This document shows positions 48,228-56,265 of a DNA stretch of 57,093 nucleotides, in pieces (position 1 is the first letter of the stretch; the number at the start of each line of letters is the position of its first letter). Origin of the DNA: Sphaerisporangium sp. (GTDB lineage Bacteria > Actinomycetota > Actinomycetes > Streptosporangiales > Streptosporangiaceae). The translations under genes were made by a program, and so were the position numbers. The stretch lies in the NCBI GenBank assembly GCA_025964675.1, contig JAOPYI010000132.1, positions 1-57,093 on the forward strand, in the 5' to 3' direction. The notes beneath the pieces were generated by a model. It was not told the origin of the DNA and did no database searches. It worked only from the letters and a program-made list of their open reading frames with translations.

Positions 48228-49343
48228 TCAGTCCGTCCCACCCTTGAGCAAACTGAACAGCACGGCGTCCGAGATGCCTCCTGACACGGGCAGAGCCCGT
48301 CGGAGCACCCCCTCTTCTGTGAAGCCCGCCTTCCTCGCGACGGCCTGGCTCGCGACGTTTCCGACGGCGGCGAGCAGGGTGACGCGGTGAAAGCCTCGCA
48401 TCATGAGGAACGTGCTGACCGCGCGCGTCGCCTCCCAGGCGAACCCCTGGCGGCGGGCCCACGGCGAGATCCAGTAGCCCACCTCGACGTCGCCGCGCTC
48501 CCAGTCGGCCCGCTGCACGCCGGCGGATCCCGCGATGCGGCCCCCCGCCTTGGGCTCGATGGCGAACTGCACGCCGTTCACGGAGTCGGTGTGTGCGAAC
48601 TTGGTGCACCAGTCGTACGCGCGCTGGAGGTCGTACCCCTCGGCCCACGGCATCCAGCGGTTGATCTCGGGGTCGCGGTCGACGGCGGCGAAGACATCTC
48701 TGGCATCGCTTCCGGTGAAGGGGCGGAGGATGAGGCGCTCGCTCTCCAGTCGTACGCCGGTGCCGAAGCCCCGGCCGTTCATCGTGGGCGGCCCGATGGC
48801 GAGGTCGCGGGACAGCAGCCCGAAGACGACCAGGTCGTGCGGCCCGTCGTCCTCGAAGCCCGCGCCGCGCAGCACGCCTTCGCGGGTGAAGCCGCACTTC
48901 TCTGCGACCCGGAGGGAGGCGGTGTTGTCCAGGTTGGCGCGGAGCTCCACCCGGCGCAGGCCGCCCTTGGTGAGCACCCACTCGGTCAGCCCGCTGACGG
49001 CTTCGGGGGCGTAGCCCCGGCCTCGGTGAGCCGGGTGCACGCCGTACCCGACCTCGGCGGACCCGGCGCCCCACACGGTCCTGAACAGGCTGATGGCCCC
49101 GACGATCGCGCCCTCGGCGACCATCGCCAGGTGGATGCCCTGGCCCGAGCGCCACAGCTCGTGCACGCCGTACGAAAGCCACTGGGACAGGCCCGACACG
49201 TGGCTGGGAACACCGGGCGGGAGGAACCGCGCCCCGGACTCGATGATCGCCCGCACCCGGTCGGCGTCGCGGGGGCCGAAGGGCCTGAGTACCAGACGCC
49301 TCGTGGTGATCGTCAAGTGCTGATCGAAACCGGTCAATTCCAT
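48228..49343 (-). CDS. Tandem GNAT acetyltransferase (two RimJ/RimL-like domains)
   Basis: A 371-residue fusion of two RimJ/RimL-type GNAT domains. Domain one (about 10-175) has RLVLRPFGPRDADRV, the acetyl-CoA loop HRGRGYAPEAV and NTASLRVAEKCGF. Domain two (about 196-365) has RLILRPFTGSDARDV, ARRQGFAWEATRAV and NVASQAVARKAGF. Both keep the cofactor loop, so both may be active. The two halves are clearly related, suggesting an old duplication within the gene. Substrates are unknown. Confidence 0.92.
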   Translation of the reverse strand: MELTGFDQHLTITTRRLVLRPFGPRDADRVRAIIESGARFLPPGVPSHVSGLSQWLSYGVHELWRSGQGIHLAMVAEGAIVGAISLFRTVWGAGSAEVGYGVHPAHRGRGYAPEAVSGLTEWVLTKGGLRRVELRANLDNTASLRVAEKCGFTREGVLRGAGFEDDGPHDLVVFGLLSRDLAIGPPTMNGRGFGTGVRLESERLILRPFTGSDARDVFAAVDRDPEINRWMPWAEGYDLQRAYDWCTKFAHTDSVNGVQFAIEPKAGGRIAGSAGVQRADWERGDVEVGYWISPWARRQGFAWEATRAVSTFLMMRGFHRVTLLAAVGNVASQAVARKAGFTEEGVLRRALPVSGGISDAVLFSLLKGGTD

Positions 49344-49399
49344 CCCCCTTGTGCGGACATATCAGCTCACCGCACATTGGGGGGTGTCCGCAACTTGAA

Positions 49400-49433
49400 G
49401 GGTCCTTGGCGGCCACATGACCACCAAGGACCC
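49400..49433 (-). terminator. Hairpin after the ABC exporter operon
   Basis: GGGTCCTTGG (49400-49409) pairs with CCAAGGACCC (49424-49433), a perfect 10-bp stem with a 14-base loop. It lies 57 bases beyond the permease stop on the minus strand. Confidence 0.7.
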
Positions 49434-49489
49434 CGACATCTCATGTCACATGGTTCCCGTCAATGAACTGCCGCAACTTCCGGCGGCTA

Positions 49490-50662
49490 TCACGAGGCGG
49501 AGGCCAGCGCCTCCCGCCACCGCACCCGGGCGCCCGTACGCAGGACCGCACGCTGGTAGATCCGGCCGCCGATGAGCAGGACGGCCGTCGCCGCTACCAC
49601 CATCAGCCCCATGGCAAGGGCCGTCTCCCAGAGCGGGACCTCGATGACGGCCGACCGCACCGGCATGACCATCGCGGAGAACGGCGGGACGATCGACAGC
49701 ACGTGCGTCAGCGTGCCATCGGGACTCTGCACCGCGACGAACCCGACGAGGTAGGCCGCCATCATCAGCATGGTCGCCGGCGTCAGCACGCCGCTGAGCT
49801 CCTCCTGCCGGGACACCAGCGAGGCGATCGCCGCGAACATCGCGGCGTAGAAGGCGTAGCCGAGGAGGAACCACACGACCACGCCGGCCACGAGCCCGTA
49901 CGTGCCGTCGGGCAGCCGGGGCACCGCGCCGGTGATCTGCGCCGCCGCCAGGCCGACCCCGGCGATGACGACGAGCTGCGACAGGCCCAGCACGCCGATG
50001 CCGATGGTCTTGCCTGCCAGCAGCTGCCACGGCCGCACGACGGTGAGGAGGATCTCCACGATCCTGCTGCTCTTCTCCTCGACCACGCCCATCGCCACCC
50101 AGGTGCAGACCTGGATGAGCAGCATGAAAAGGATGATGACGATGATCATCGCGATCCCGCTCCTGACCGTGGCGTCCTCGCCGCTGCCGTTGAGCGTGAC
50201 CTCTGTCATGGGCCGCACCTGCTGCGCCTGCCCGACCTTGGCCGGATCGAGGCCGGCCGAGGTGAGGTTCTCCTCGGTGGCGACCATGCGATGGACGGTG
50301 TCGAGGACCACCGAGAGCCCCTGGTCGACCACGGTCTTGGAGATCACCGTGGCGTTGTCCACGACCGCCGCCTCCACGTCACCGCCCGCAACGGCCTTGC
50401 GCGCCGCCGCCTCGTCCGCGTAGCGCTTGACCTTGATGGACAGGTCGGTGCCGTGCGCCGCCTGCGCGGCGAGCACGGCCTGGAGCCTGTCGGCCTGCGG
50501 GCCGGCCAGACCCACGGTGTAGTCGGAAGCGCCGCCCAGGAGCTTGGGAAGGGCGGCCAGGACGGCCACGAGCACCGCCGTGACGAGCAGGCCGTAGCGG
50601 TATCCCTTGGTACGGCCCCGCACGCTTATCTCGCGCCGGGCCACCAGCGCCATGGCGTTCAC
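49490..50662 (-). CDS. ABC-2 type transporter permease (NatB-like)
   Basis: A 390-residue membrane subunit with an N-terminal helix (YGLLVTAVLVAVLAALPKLLGG), an external loop of about 130 residues, then five helices from about residue 175 (IIVIILFMLLIQVCTWVAMGVVEEKSSRIVEILLTVVRPWQLLAGK). That EEKSSRIVEIL motif is typical of NatB-like sodium or drug exporters. The start is GTG 50662, overlapping the ATPase stop (GTGA), so the two subunits are coupled. The exported substrate is unknown. Confidence 0.93.
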   Translation of the reverse strand: MNAMALVARREISVRGRTKGYRYGLLVTAVLVAVLAALPKLLGGASDYTVGLAGPQADRLQAVLAAQAAHGTDLSIKVKRYADEAAARKAVAGGDVEAAVVDNATVISKTVVDQGLSVVLDTVHRMVATEENLTSAGLDPAKVGQAQQVRPMTEVTLNGSGEDATVRSGIAMIIVIILFMLLIQVCTWVAMGVVEEKSSRIVEILLTVVRPWQLLAGKTIGIGVLGLSQLVVIAGVGLAAAQITGAVPRLPDGTYGLVAGVVVWFLLGYAFYAAMFAAIASLVSRQEELSGVLTPATMLMMAAYLVGFVAVQSPDGTLTHVLSIVPPFSAMVMPVRSAVIEVPLWETALAMGLMVVAATAVLLIGGRIYQRAVLRTGARVRWREALASAS

Positions 50663-51573
50663 GCGACCACCTCACGGAAGATCTCGGCCAGCGAGGGCTC
50701 CTGCCAGCCGAAATGCTGGACGCGCCCGGCCTGGGCCGCGAGGCGCAGGGCCTCCTGGTCGTCGGCGGGGGTGAGGATCACCTCTTCGTAGCGCTCGCTC
50801 CCATGTCCCTGCCCGTCCGGCGGGCGGTCGGTCTTGGCGACGATCTCGCCGGGCAGCCGGTCGGCCCAGCCGGGCTCCGCGCCGGTCACCACGATGCGCA
50901 GGCGCTTGCGCGACTCCCGTGCGCGCAACTCGGCCACGGTGCCTCCCGCGACCATGCGGCCCGCCTTGATGATGCCGACCGAGTCGCACAGCCGCTCCAC
51001 CAGGTCGAGCTGGTGGCTCGAGAAGACGACCGGCACGCCCGCGGCCGTACGCTCGGTGAGCACGCCGGCCAGCGCGTCGACCGCGATCGGGTCGAGGCCG
51101 GAGAACGGCTCGTCGAGGATCAGCACCTCGGGCTCGTGGATGAGGGCCACGGCGAGCTGCACGCGCTGCTGGTTGCCCAGCGACAGGCTGTCGACGTCGT
51201 CACCGCGCCGCTCCGCCAGCCCCAACCGCTCGATCAGGGCGCCCGCCGAGCCCTGCGCGGCCTCCGCGCTCATGCCCCCGAGCTTGCCGAAGTATTCGAT
51301 CTGCTCGGCGACGCGCATCTTGGCGTACAGCCCGCGCTCCTCTGGCATGTAGCCGAACCTGCGGCGGGTCTCGAACCCGGCCTTCCCGCCCCTCCACCGC
51401 ACCTCGCCGGCGTCCGCGCTGAGCACGCCCATGACGATGCGCATCGTCGTCGTCTTTCCCGCGCCGTTGGCGCCGACGAAGCCGAACATCTCCCCGGCGC
51501 GCACCGTCAGGCTCACACCGTCGAGCGCCACCGTGTCGCCGTACCGTTTCCTGAGTCCGTCGACCTCAAGCAT
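50659..51573 (-). CDS. ABC transporter ATP-binding protein
   Basis: A 304-residue ATPase with a Walker A GANGAGKTTT (about 34-43), a signature LSLGNQQRVQLAVALIHEPEVLILDEPFSGLDP covering C-loop and Walker B, and an H-loop in VVFSSHQLDLVERL. The C-terminal 80 residues form the DrrA/NatA-like accessory domain. It partners the permease downstream. Its ATG at 51573 overlaps the end of the regulator gene by eight bases. Confidence 0.95.
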   Translation of the reverse strand: MLEVDGLRKRYGDTVALDGVSLTVRAGEMFGFVGANGAGKTTTMRIVMGVLSADAGEVRWRGGKAGFETRRRFGYMPEERGLYAKMRVAEQIEYFGKLGGMSAEAAQGSAGALIERLGLAERRGDDVDSLSLGNQQRVQLAVALIHEPEVLILDEPFSGLDPIAVDALAGVLTERTAAGVPVVFSSHQLDLVERLCDSVGIIKAGRMVAGGTVAELRARESRKRLRIVVTGAEPGWADRLPGEIVAKTDRPPDGQGHGSERYEEVILTPADDQEALRLAAQAGRVQHFGWQEPSLAEIFREVVA

Positions 51574-51883
51574 GGGGGGATCCCTTCATGATCTTTTCGA
51601 GCACCGCTACGTACTCCTGGAAGGCCTCACGGCCTTTCGAGGTGAGCGAGAGCCAGGTGCCGGGCTTCTTGCTGATGAACGCCTTCTCGACCTTGACGTA
51701 GCCGGCCTCCTCGAGGGTGAGCATGTGCTTGGACAGCAGGGAGTCGCTGATCTCGATGGTGTCGCGCAGGAACCGGAACTCGACCTTCTCGGCGGCGGCC
51801 AGCGCCGCCATGATCGACAGCCGCACCGGCGTGTGGATGAGCTGGTCGAGCTCGTGACGGGGATGGCCTGTGTTTCCGGTCAC
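51566..51883 (-). CDS. Winged-helix transcriptional regulator of the ABC operon
   Basis: A 105-residue DNA-binding protein of the HTH_34 type (PF13601-like). The pattern is LDQLIHTPVRLSIMAALAAAEKVEFRFLRDTIEISDSLLSKHMLTLEEAGYVKVEKAF, a full winged helix with recognition helix SDSLLSKHMLTLEE, followed by the wing SKKPGTWLSLTSKGR. The true start is GTG 51883, which overlaps the membrane protein stop (GTGA); the longer frame upstream is a shadow of that gene. It probably represses its own operon. Confidence 0.92.
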   Translation of the reverse strand: MTGNTGHPRHELDQLIHTPVRLSIMAALAAAEKVEFRFLRDTIEISDSLLSKHMLTLEEAGYVKVEKAFISKKPGTWLSLTSKGREAFQEYVAVLEKIMKGSPHA

Positions 51884-52323
51884 CGGTCGCCTTCCCAGGG
51901 GCGCAGCCGCCAGAACGCGTACAGGACCGGCACCGCCGTCGCCACCGCGACGGCCAGCCCCGCGGCGACCCACCAGCCGGACGGATGCTCGGGCAGCACG
52001 TAGGAGCCGAAGGCCGTGGCGCCGACCAGCGTGCCCGCCCACACGATGGTCACCCAGCACGTCATTCGGGAGTAGTCGCGGCCGTACACGCCCTGCCGGT
52101 AGGCGTAGATCATGGACAGCACCGTCATGCCCACCCAGGAGATCACGGCGACGGTGCGGACGACCGGCGGGGCGAAGAACATGGCGCACCAGTAGAAGAT
52201 CGCCGCGACGCCCCAGACAAGGAACAGCCACCCCGCCCACTTCGCCGACCGCCCGACGCGCCGGCGCATCCGGCCGATCTCTTCGAGCGCGTCGCCCGCG
52301 CTCAGGCTCTCACTGGCGTTCAT
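51880..52323 (-). CDS. Four-helix membrane protein, first gene of the ABC operon
   Basis: A 147-residue integral membrane protein with a short cytosolic N-terminus (MNASESLSAGDALEEIGRMRRRV) and four hydrophobic helices (about 28-50, 57-74, 88-108, 115-138). Its family name is not known to me. It leads a four-gene unit (membrane protein, regulator, ATPase, permease) with overlapping joints, so it probably works with the exporter or senses its substrate. Confidence 0.85.
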   Translation of the reverse strand: MNASESLSAGDALEEIGRMRRRVGRSAKWAGWLFLVWGVAAIFYWCAMFFAPPVVRTVAVISWVGMTVLSMIYAYRQGVYGRDYSRMTCWVTIVWAGTLVGATAFGSYVLPEHPSGWWVAAGLAVAVATAVPVLYAFWRLRPWEGDR

Positions 52324-52430
52324 GGGTTTCCCTGCCTTTCACGTACTCAAAACCGTAGCAAGCACTCAACTCCCATTCAAGTGGTTTCGCGCGGTTCCAG
52401 AAATGGCCAGCCCGGCACTTTCTGCCGGAT

Positions 52431-53045
52431 TTACCGGGTGATGATCACTTCGAGCGTGCGGGGGCCGTGTACCCCCTCGACGCGGTTCAGCTCGATGTCA
52501 CTGGTCGCGGATGGTCCGCTGATCCACGTCTGGGGACGCACCGGATCGAGACGGGCGACGGCCTCGGGCACGCCGCCCACGATCTGATCGGCGCTCACCA
52601 CGCACAGGTGGTAGTCCGGCACGAGGGTGAGAGCCCTGCGCCCCTGGCCGGGGCCGGCGTCCAGCACGATGGTCCCGGTCTCGGCGATGCCGGCGGCGCA
52701 GCCGGTGATCACGCCGTCCGCCGCGTCCAGTTCGGCGGCGCTGAGCGGCGGATCGTCCCGGAGCCGCTCCAGGCCGGGCACGGCGGCCAGCCACCCCTCC
52801 GGCAGCCCGCCGGGGACGACCACCCTGCGCGCGCCGCGGCCGGACAGCGCCCGGGCCACGGTGGCGGCCAGCTCGTCCCCGGGCACCACGTGGACGATCG
52901 CCCGGTAATCACGGACCCGCTCGGCGAACAGCTCGACGCGTCCCGCCTCCTGGCCCGACGTCTGGTACGAGCGGGAGATCTCCACTTCGGGGGCGCCGGC
53001 GACGGCCGAGCGGATCCGCGACAGGATCTGGTCTCGCGAGCTCAT
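52431..53045 (-). CDS. lutC: Lactate utilisation protein C (LUD domain)
   Basis: A 204-residue LutC/YkgG protein, one of three subunits of the non-flavin L-lactate dehydrogenase complex. The LUD domain includes VVPGGLPEGWL, the glycine-rich ITGCAAGIAETGTIVLDAGPGQGRRALTLVPDYHLCVV and the C-terminal SGPSATSDIELNRVEGVHGPRTLEVII, all well conserved. ATG 53045 (MSSRDQILSRIRSAV) has GAGAGG upstream. Gap to lutB is about 50 bases. Confidence 0.93.
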   Translation of the reverse strand: MSSRDQILSRIRSAVAGAPEVEISRSYQTSGQEAGRVELFAERVRDYRAIVHVVPGDELAATVARALSGRGARRVVVPGGLPEGWLAAVPGLERLRDDPPLSAAELDAADGVITGCAAGIAETGTIVLDAGPGQGRRALTLVPDYHLCVVSADQIVGGVPEAVARLDPVRPQTWISGPSATSDIELNRVEGVHGPRTLEVIITR

Positions 53046-53097
53046 CGGGCACCTCTCGGGGCTGGGCGCGGGGCCACGGGTCTCCGGTCGCGCCGTC

Positions 53098-54507
53098 TCA
53101 ACGGCTTCCCCCTTCGGTGCGGTCCCACCAGTCGCGGAAGGACTCCTCGGGCACCGGCGGGACATCCCTGGTATCCGTCCACGCCGCACCCGGGCCCGGC
53201 AGGCGCCTTTTGGGCACCAGCCCCCGGAACCGGGTGGCCAGGCGCTGGGCGCGCTCCAGTCGTACCGGCTTGTCGAGCACCCACCCGGCGGCCTTCAGCC
53301 CGAGCCGTTCCGCGGGGCCGTGCGGGGCCTTGGAACGCAGATGGACGAGCACCTCCGGGATGTCGATCGCGACCGGGCACACGTCATAGCACGCGCCGCA
53401 CAGGCTGGAGGCGTACGGCAGCGAGGCGTCCAGCGGGGACTCCATTCCGCGGAGCTGCGGGGTGAGGATGGCCCCGATCGGCCCGGGATAGACAGAGCCG
53501 TACGCATGGCCGCCGACGCGCTCGTAGACCGGGCAGACGTTGAGGCAGGCCGAGCAGCGGATGCAGCGCAGCGCCTGGCGTCCGATCTCGTCGGCCAGCA
53601 CCTTGGTACGGCCGTTGTCGAGGAGCACGAGGTGGAAGTCCTGGCCCTCGGTGGCGCCGGTCCACATGGAGGTGTAGGGGTTCATCCGCTCGCCGGTGGA
53701 GCTTCTCGGCAGCAGTTGCAGGAACACCTCGAGGTCACGCCAGGTGGGAAGAAGCTTCTCTATGCCGACCACGCTGATCAGGGTCTCGGGCAGTGTCAGG
53801 CACATGCGGCCGTTGCCCTCGGACTCCAGCACCACCAGGGTGCCGGTCTCGGCGATCACGAAGTTCGCCCCCGAGATGCCGACCTTGGTGGACAGGAACC
53901 GCTCGCGAAGGTGCAGCCTCGCGGCGTCGGCCAGCATCCTCGGGTCGTCGCCGAGGTCGTCGGGAGCGGGGCGGCCCCACTCGGCCATGTGCTCGAGGAA
54001 GATCTCCCGGATCTCCGAGCGGTTGCGGTGGATCGCGGGCACCAGGATGTGCGACGGCCAGTCGTCGCCGAGCTGCACGATCAGCTCGGCGAGGTCGGTC
54101 TCGTAGGCGGTGATGCCCTCTTTCGCCAGTGCCTCGTTGAGGCCGATCTCCTGGGTGACCATCGACTTGACCTTCACCACCTCGGTCTGGCCGGTGGCCC
54201 TGACCAGGCCGGTGACGATCTCGTTGGCCTCGTCGGCGTCCGACGCCCAGTGGACGTGGCCGCCCGCCTTGGTGACCGCTTCCTCCACCTGGAGCAGGTA
54301 GCGGTCGAGGTGGCGCAGCGTCTCGTCCTTGATCGCCTTACCCGCCGCGCGCAGCTCCAGCCAGTCGGGCAGTTCCTCCACGACGGTGGCCCGCTTGGCG
54401 CGGATCGTGTGCGTGGCCTTGCGGAGGTTGTACCTGAGCTGCGAGTCCTGGAGTGCTTTCTCCGCGTTCTTCGGGAACGAGGGCATTCCCAGGAAGGTGC
54501 CGCTCAT
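53098..54507 (-). CDS. lutB: Lactate utilisation iron-sulfur protein B
   Basis: A 469-residue LutB/YkgF protein with an N-terminal LUD domain (SGANFVIAETGTLVVLESEGNGRMCLTLP around residue 215) and a ferredoxin-type part with two [4Fe-4S] motifs, CIRCSACLNVCPVY (about 313) and CGACYDVCPVAIDIP (about 370). The C-terminal tail of about 80 residues belongs to the family. It passes electrons from lactate oxidation, with LutA and LutC, to the quinone pool. Confidence 0.95.
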   Translation of the reverse strand: MSGTFLGMPSFPKNAEKALQDSQLRYNLRKATHTIRAKRATVVEELPDWLELRAAGKAIKDETLRHLDRYLLQVEEAVTKAGGHVHWASDADEANEIVTGLVRATGQTEVVKVKSMVTQEIGLNEALAKEGITAYETDLAELIVQLGDDWPSHILVPAIHRNRSEIREIFLEHMAEWGRPAPDDLGDDPRMLADAARLHLRERFLSTKVGISGANFVIAETGTLVVLESEGNGRMCLTLPETLISVVGIEKLLPTWRDLEVFLQLLPRSSTGERMNPYTSMWTGATEGQDFHLVLLDNGRTKVLADEIGRQALRCIRCSACLNVCPVYERVGGHAYGSVYPGPIGAILTPQLRGMESPLDASLPYASSLCGACYDVCPVAIDIPEVLVHLRSKAPHGPAERLGLKAAGWVLDKPVRLERAQRLATRFRGLVPKRRLPGPGAAWTDTRDVPPVPEESFRDWWDRTEGGSR

Positions 54508-54541
54508 GGTGCCTCTCCTTCAGTGATCACCGGTACGCGCG

Positions 54542-55318
54542 TCACCGCTCCGCCTCCGTGCTGGCGAGGATCTCCGCCAGGTGCATGACCCTGACTCCGG
54601 TACGGAGACGGCTGAGCGTGCCCCCGATGTGCATCAGGCAGGAGTTGTCGGCGGCGCACAGCACTTCAGCGCCTGTCGCCACGATATTTCCTACTTTGTC
54701 GGCACACATGGCTGCGGAGACCGCGGCGTTCTTCACCGCGAAGGTGCCGCCGAAGCCGCAGCACTCATCCGCGCCGGGAAGCGGGGTCAGCTCCAGTCCT
54801 CGTACGTTCTGGAGGAGCCGGGTGGGCCGGTCTCCAACCCGGAGGCCGCGGAGGGAGTGACATGTCGGGTGATATGTAACCCGGTGTGGGAAATATGCGC
54901 CTACGTCGGTAGTACCTAGTACGTCTACGAGGAACTCCGAAAGGTCGTACACCTTCGGCGTCACCTCGGCCACCGCCTCGGCGAACGGGGAGTGCCCGCC
55001 GTGGGCGCTCGCGAAGGCCCCCGCCCGCGTCGCCCCCATGCCCGCCGCCAGCTTCGGATACTGCTCACGGACCATCGCGGCGCACGAACCCGAAGGAACC
55101 ACCACGGCGTCGTAGCCGCTGAAGACCTCCAGGAACTGCCGCGCCAGCCGTACCCCCTCGTCGCGGTATCCCGTGTTGACGTGCATCTGGCCACAGCAGG
55201 TCTGGCCGGCCGGGAACTCCACCTCGCAGCCCAGGCGGCGCAACAGCGTCACGACCGCCTTCCCCGTGCCCGGAAAGAGCGTGTCGTTGACACACGTGAC
55301 GAACAGAGCGACCCGCAT
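54542..55318 (-). CDS. lutA: Lactate utilisation Fe-S protein A (CCG domain)
   Basis: A 258-residue LutA/YkgE protein with two cysteine-rich CCG domains (AGQTCCGQMHVNTGY, about residue 38-52, and DECCGFGGTFAVKN, about 185) that hold Fe-S or heterodisulfide-type centres. ATG 55318 (MRVALFVTCVNDTLFPG) follows GAGGAAGG; the frame open to 55459 is not coding. The stretch coding for about residues 125-155 uses low-GC codons, unlike the rest. The gene is first in lutA-lutB-lutC and diverges from the regulator; the operator palindrome lies 62 bases upstream of the start. Confidence 0.94.
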   Translation of the reverse strand: MRVALFVTCVNDTLFPGTGKAVVTLLRRLGCEVEFPAGQTCCGQMHVNTGYRDEGVRLARQFLEVFSGYDAVVVPSGSCAAMVREQYPKLAAGMGATRAGAFASAHGGHSPFAEAVAEVTPKVYDLSEFLVDVLGTTDVGAYFPHRVTYHPTCHSLRGLRVGDRPTRLLQNVRGLELTPLPGADECCGFGGTFAVKNAAVSAAMCADKVGNIVATGAEVLCAADNSCLMHIGGTLSRLRTGVRVMHLAEILASTEAER

Positions 55319-55379
55319 CGCAACCCTTCCTCGAGGTGTTACCTGGAGCCGCACGGCCGGGGCGCGGCGGCGACACCGA

Positions 55380-55396
55380 GTATGGTCAGACCATAC
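55380..55396. promoter_or_regulatory. Operator of the lut locus for the divergent GntR/FadR regulator
   Basis: GTATGGTCAGACCATAC is a perfect 17-bp palindrome between lutA and the GntR gene. The core TGGTCAGACCA matches the FadR-subfamily consensus TNGTNNNACNA. It lies 38 bases before the GTG at 55435 and 61 before the lutA ATG, so one site can control both directions. Confidence 0.75.
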
Positions 55397-55434
55397 TTTA
55401 GGAGGGTCGTACTCCAGCAGGGAAGGAGGGGCAC

Positions 55435-56160
55435 GTGGCGGACAAGGCGCGGCGGACACGTGCGTTCGAAGAGGTGCTCCTCCAGGTCGAGCGGCGGATC
55501 TCCGACGACGGGCTCAGGGTGGGAGACCGCCTCCCCGGCGAACGTCAGCTCGCCGAGCAGCTCAAGGTCAGCCGGGCCTCGGTTCGCGAGGCCCTCCGCG
55601 TGCTGGAAACGCTCGGCGTGGTGTCGTCCCAGGCCGGCCGGGGCCCCGACGCGGGAGCGATCCTCACCTCCCGACCCGACAGCGCGCTCACCGACCTGCT
55701 CCGCCTCAGCCTCGGCCTGTCCAGCCTGTCATTGCGCGAGGTCATCGACACACGGCTGATGCTCGAACGCTGGTCGGCCGAACAGGCGGCGCAGGCAGTC
55801 CGCAGGACCTCACCGGATCCGTCCCCCGGCGCCCTCTCCGCGTCGGGACCTGATGCGATGACGCGGGCGATAGGGGCCATGGAGGCCGCGGCGACCGCCG
55901 AGGAGTTCGTGGAGCACGACATCGCCTTCCACGTGGCCATCGCAGAAGCCTCGGGCAACAGGCTCGTCGCCGCCGTGATGCGCGCCCTGCGCGACGCGAT
56001 GCGCCGGTACGCGATCGAGGCGGTCGATCGTCTCGGCGACACCAGCGTGCTGCGGGAGGACCACCACCGGATCCACAACACGATCACCTCAGGTGACGCG
56101 GCCGGCGCGATCGACGCCGTGACCACCCACCTCGCCCACGCCTATCCCGAACTGTTCTAG
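55435..56160 (+). CDS. GntR/FadR-family regulator, LldR-like
   Basis: A 241-residue regulator. The winged helix (about 10-75) has GDRLPGERQLAEQLKVSRASVREALRVLETLGVV. The FCD effector domain (about 95-232) has the metal-binding pattern RLMLERW, EHDIAFHVAIAEASGN, REDHHRIHNTI. Regulators of this subfamily bind small carboxylates; by position L-lactate is the likely ligand. GTG 55435 follows GGAAGGAGGGG. It is divergent from lutABC and probably represses both itself and the operon through the 55380-55396 palindrome. Confidence 0.94.
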   Translation: MADKARRTRAFEEVLLQVERRISDDGLRVGDRLPGERQLAEQLKVSRASVREALRVLETLGVVSSQAGRGPDAGAILTSRPDSALTDLLRLSLGLSSLSLREVIDTRLMLERWSAEQAAQAVRRTSPDPSPGALSASGPDAMTRAIGAMEAAATAEEFVEHDIAFHVAIAEASGNRLVAAVMRALRDAMRRYAIEAVDRLGDTSVLREDHHRIHNTITSGDAAGAIDAVTTHLAHAYPELF

Positions 56161-56212
56161 CGGAGCCGGCGCCGCCAAGGAGCCATCGTGGTGTCCTCTC
56201 GACCAGTCGAGG

Positions 56213-56226
56213 TAGAACATGTTCTA
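56213..56226. promoter_or_regulatory. KstR-like operator palindrome before the LLM gene
   Basis: TAGAACATGTTCTA is a perfect 14-bp palindrome and fits the published KstR consensus TNNAACNNGTTNNA. It lies 39 bases before the LLM gene start, where a repressor of sterol catabolism could act. No kstR gene is in the window. Confidence 0.6.
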
Positions 56227-56265
56227 ATTGCGGAGCGCTGACCGTACTCCCGCGGAGGTCTGGAC

